This document shows positions 62,329 through 64,000 of a DNA stretch of 64,000 nt, piece by piece. The position numbers and the translations under genes were made by a program. The notes below the pieces were generated by a model. It worked only from the letters and a program-made list of their open reading frames with translations, was not told the DNA's origin and ran no database searches. How positions within the stretch are numbered: position 1 is the first letter of the stretch; each line of letters begins with the position of its first letter. The stretch is from Streptomyces sp. NBC_01408 (GTDB taxonomy: Bacteria; Actinomycetota; Actinomycetes; Streptomycetales; Streptomycetaceae): the NCBI RefSeq assembly GCF_026340255.1, contig NZ_JAPEPJ010000002.1, forward strand, positions 186,001-250,000. Reading direction: 5' to 3'.

Positions 62329-62831
62329 CCACGGGCACTGAGTGCCCGCCCGGGCTGTCCGGCGGAAGCCCGGCTTCGCCCCCGCCCTCCGTGAGGCAGT
62401 GCCAGGATGAGGGAGAGCTGCCCGATTTCCGCTTCCGGGAGGACGAGTTGACCGCTCCAGAGGCCAGGGGCCCCAAGGTCCCGCCGTCGTACCCGCCGAA
62501 AACCCCACCGCCGCAGAAGAAGCCCGCGGAAGCCCCCCGGCCACAACTGGCCGCACGGCCGACGACCCACCCGAACCCGAACCCGCACCCGCACCCGCAC
62601 CCGCATCAGCACCCGCACCCGCCCCGGCCGCGCATGCGGGCCGAGGCACGGGCGGCCGCGGGGCAGGCGGCGGCATGCGGGTTCCCCGCCGGGGCGGGGA
62701 GCAGGCGGGTACGTCAGGGTCTCCGGCCCCGGCGTGGGGATCAGCCCCGCGAGTGCAGGGAGTAGGAGCACGAGCGGCCCGGTACTCGGGCCACCGGGCC
62801 GCAACCGAGGCGAACGCCGTCGCGGCCCGGA
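62329..62831. other. 503-bp intergenic region with hexamer repeat
   Basis: No gene with a credible start was found. A run of CCCGAA/CCCGCA hexamers occupies about 62566-62621 (roughly nine copies). A short stretch at 62410-62530 (DEGELPDFRFREDELTAPEA in one frame) looks protein-like but lacks a start codon. It may be a small remnant. Confidence 0.5.
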
Positions 62832-63437
62832 TCAGGCCGCCGGGACGCGCATCCGGACGGACTTGCCCGATTCCCCTGCCACCACGGAGAGTTCGCCTCC
62901 GAACTCGGCCGCCAGCAGTTGGACGATCAGCAGCCCGCGACCGCCCTCGGAGTCCAGGTCGGCCTCTGCCTGCGGGGAGGGCAGGCGCGGCAGGCCGGCG
63001 CCCTGGTCGGCGACCTCCAGGCGGAGCCATCCCCCGCCCCGGTTCACGCCGACCCGCATCCACCCGTCGGCCGCGTGCCGCACGACGTTGCCCACCAGTT
63101 CGCTGACGGCCAGCAGCAGCACGTCAGCCACCTCGCGGGACACCCGCCACTCATCGAGGGCCGCACGCACACGGGCCCTGACCTGCGGGATGGTGACCGC
63201 GACGGGATCCGTGACCCAGTGGACGAAGCTGCATGCCGGGGAAGGACCCCGGGTCGGCGAGGACGGCTGGGGCGGGACACGGTGCTCGGGAAGGAGGTGC
63301 TCGGGAAGGAGCTGCTCGGGAAGGAGGTGCTCGGGCGGGACGTGGTGCTCGGGCGGGGCGGAGTACGGGGGCGGGACGGGGCACCCGGGGTGCTGGGGCT
63401 CTGCGAGGGGCGCGGATCTGCCGGCGGGGGTGGGCAT
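62832..63437 (-). CDS. GHKL ATP-binding protein (anti-sigma-factor kinase-like)
   Basis: The 201-residue protein has a histidine-kinase-like ATPase domain: N-box LAVSELVGNVVRHA (Asn117), G1 box DQGAG (144-148) and G2 box GGRGL (165-169). Streptomyces encodes many such single-domain proteins that act as anti-sigma factors or signalling kinases. The N-terminus (25-60) is a repeat of Pro-Glu-His-Leu-Leu units encoded by a 15-bp tandem repeat, so it is likely flexible. ATG 63437 with GGGAG upstream was preferred over 63515. No sigma or STAS gene is adjacent. Confidence 0.83.
   Translation of the reverse strand: MPTPAGRSAPLAEPQHPGCPVPPPYSAPPEHHVPPEHLLPEQLLPEHLLPEHRVPPQPSSPTRGPSPACSFVHWVTDPVAVTIPQVRARVRAALDEWRVSREVADVLLLAVSELVGNVVRHAADGWMRVGVNRGGGWLRLEVADQGAGLPRLPSPQAEADLDSEGGRGLLIVQLLAAEFGGELSVVAGESGKSVRMRVPAA
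63281..63358. repeat. 15-bp tandem repeat in the ATP-binding protein gene
   Basis: The unit GGTGCTCGGGAAGGA starts at 63281, 63296, 63311 and 63326 with small changes, then a degenerate copy. It encodes the PEHLL repeat of the N-terminal tail. As 15 is a multiple of 3, copy changes keep the frame. Confidence 0.85.
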
Positions 63438-63554
63438 GGCGTGCTCCCGGAGGGGGGAAGGCGGCGCACCCACTGGAACGGCTCGTGTAACTGCCGGGGA
63501 AGTCGGACTGCCCATGGGCTTGTGGTCAGCGGAAACGCGTCGCTAGAGTTCTGA

Positions 63555-63566
63555 TTACACGTGTAA
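63555..63566. promoter_or_regulatory. Palindrome TTACACGTGTAA in a divergent promoter region
   Basis: This perfect 12-bp palindrome lies between the ATP-binding gene and the esterase gene, 114 bp before the latter's start, in an A/T-rich stretch. A half-site AACACGTTAA follows at 63565-63574. It looks like an operator. The rest of 63438-63680 shows no gene. Confidence 0.5.
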
Positions 63567-63680
63567 CACGTTAAGCCTCCCCCAGCGTTCCGCGCAAGCA
63601 TTTCGGACAAACGTCGCGAAGCCTGCGCCCCACGCCGGGACCCGTCGGCCGCCATGGCCGCACCCATCGGAAGGGCCCCA

Positions 63681-64000
63681 ATGACGCAGTCTCCTCCAGC
63701 CGAGTTCGACATCGCCGACATGACCTGGCCGCCCCCGCCGTACCAGTCCCCCGTACCGCCCGTGACGGGCGCGGACGGCGTACGGCGCTTCGAGGGCGTC
63801 ACGTACGCGACCACGCCCGGCTTCCGTCCCCGGCTGCTCGACGTCCAGCTCCCGGCGGGCGAGGGGCCGTTCCCCGCGGTCGTCTGGATCCACGGCGGCG
63901 GCTGGCTGGACGGCGACCGGCGCTACCCGCCGCCGACCGTGCCCGCGGCCCTGCTGCACGGGGCGGTCCTCGGCGCCGGACTCGCGCTGGTCTCGATCGA
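63681..64000 (+). CDS. Alpha/beta-hydrolase esterase, 5' part (continues beyond window)
   Basis: From ATG 63681 at least 106 residues are visible. A Pro-rich start leads into GVTYATTPGFRPRLLDVQLP and the strand PAVVWIHGGGWLDGDRRY. HGGGW is the oxyanion-hole motif of carboxylesterase/lipase-type alpha/beta hydrolases, as in BD-FAE-like enzymes. The nucleophile Ser, acid and His lie past the window end. No signal peptide is visible, so a cytoplasmic enzyme is expected. The call cannot be refined beyond the fold. Confidence 0.75.
   Translation, partial: MTQSPPAEFDIADMTWPPPPYQSPVPPVTGADGVRRFEGVTYATTPGFRPRLLDVQLPAGEGPFPAVVWIHGGGWLDGDRRYPPPTVPAALLHGAVLGAGLALVSI

Noticed and set aside
62410..62620. 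Possible small Pro-rich protein
   Set aside because: No start codon is present in frame, and the second half is a hexamer repeat.
62566..62621. Hexamer repeat considered as a CRISPR array
   Set aside because: The units are adjacent with no spacers, and no cas genes are in the window.

Overview
The window is high-GC actinobacterial DNA, most likely a Streptomyces chromosome. Evidence is the strong G/C third-position bias, many GTG starts, GTGA/ATGA stop-start overlaps, a few TTA (bldA-type) codons, a Tat-type signal on a polysaccharide lyase, a Fur/KatG pair, a SpoIIE-type phosphatase, and a glyoxylate-shunt locus with a RamB-like regulator. The window opens inside a GH18 chitinase and closes inside an alpha/beta-hydrolase esterase.

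Layout. 1-2.7 kb: chitinase 3' end, a DUF427 protein, an EF-hand protein, and a decayed GMC sugar dehydrogenase pair. 2.8-12.5 kb: a compact biosynthetic operon with a two-module NRPS (C-A-T-C-A-T-TE), an FAD monooxygenase and an SDR. The first adenylation domain reads a serine code and the second a proline-like code. NRPS plus flavin monooxygenase is the architecture of bacterial pyrrolizidine alkaloid pathways (pyrrolizixenamide, legonmycin). 12.5-17.8 kb, minus strand: an MFS exporter, a TetR regulator, a stand-alone PaaN-type aldehyde dehydrogenase and a LuxR-type ATPase regulator, tightly coupled in pairs; two of the four carry a TTA codon. 18-23.7 kb: a PP2C phosphatase followed by a decaying zone with a frameshifted lectin/FG-GAP gene, a small unknown protein, a DUF5519 protein and a kinase pseudogene that has also lost its DFG aspartate.

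23.9-33.4 kb: a carbohydrate-use locus. A Gfo/Idh/MocA oxidoreductase and a secreted PL8 lyase face a minus-strand operon with a binding lipoprotein, two permeases and a GH29 glycosidase, plus a 2-hydroxyacid dehydrogenase. An 11-bp motif recurs in its promoter regions. 33.5-38.1 kb: a large patatin-like membrane protein, a 167-bp MITE-like element with CTAG target duplication, a DUF4389 membrane protein and a small ORF. 38.1-43.8 kb: an extended SDR, a CYP152-type (peroxide-using) P450, a Fur-family regulator and KatG.

43.9-49.6 kb: a GAF/SpoIIE phosphatase, an M15 peptidase, two unknown proteins (one ending inside a solo transposon end), then an amidohydrolase and a second P450. 49.9-58.5 kb: metE behind a cobalamin riboswitch, then hbd-aceB and aceA facing a RamB-like regulator across an intergenic region rich in repeats. 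58.6-64 kb: a secreted beta-carbonic anhydrase, a TPR protein divergent from an alpha/beta hydrolase, a GHKL ATP-binding protein and the partial esterase. Family calls rest on motifs read by eye; no database search was possible.
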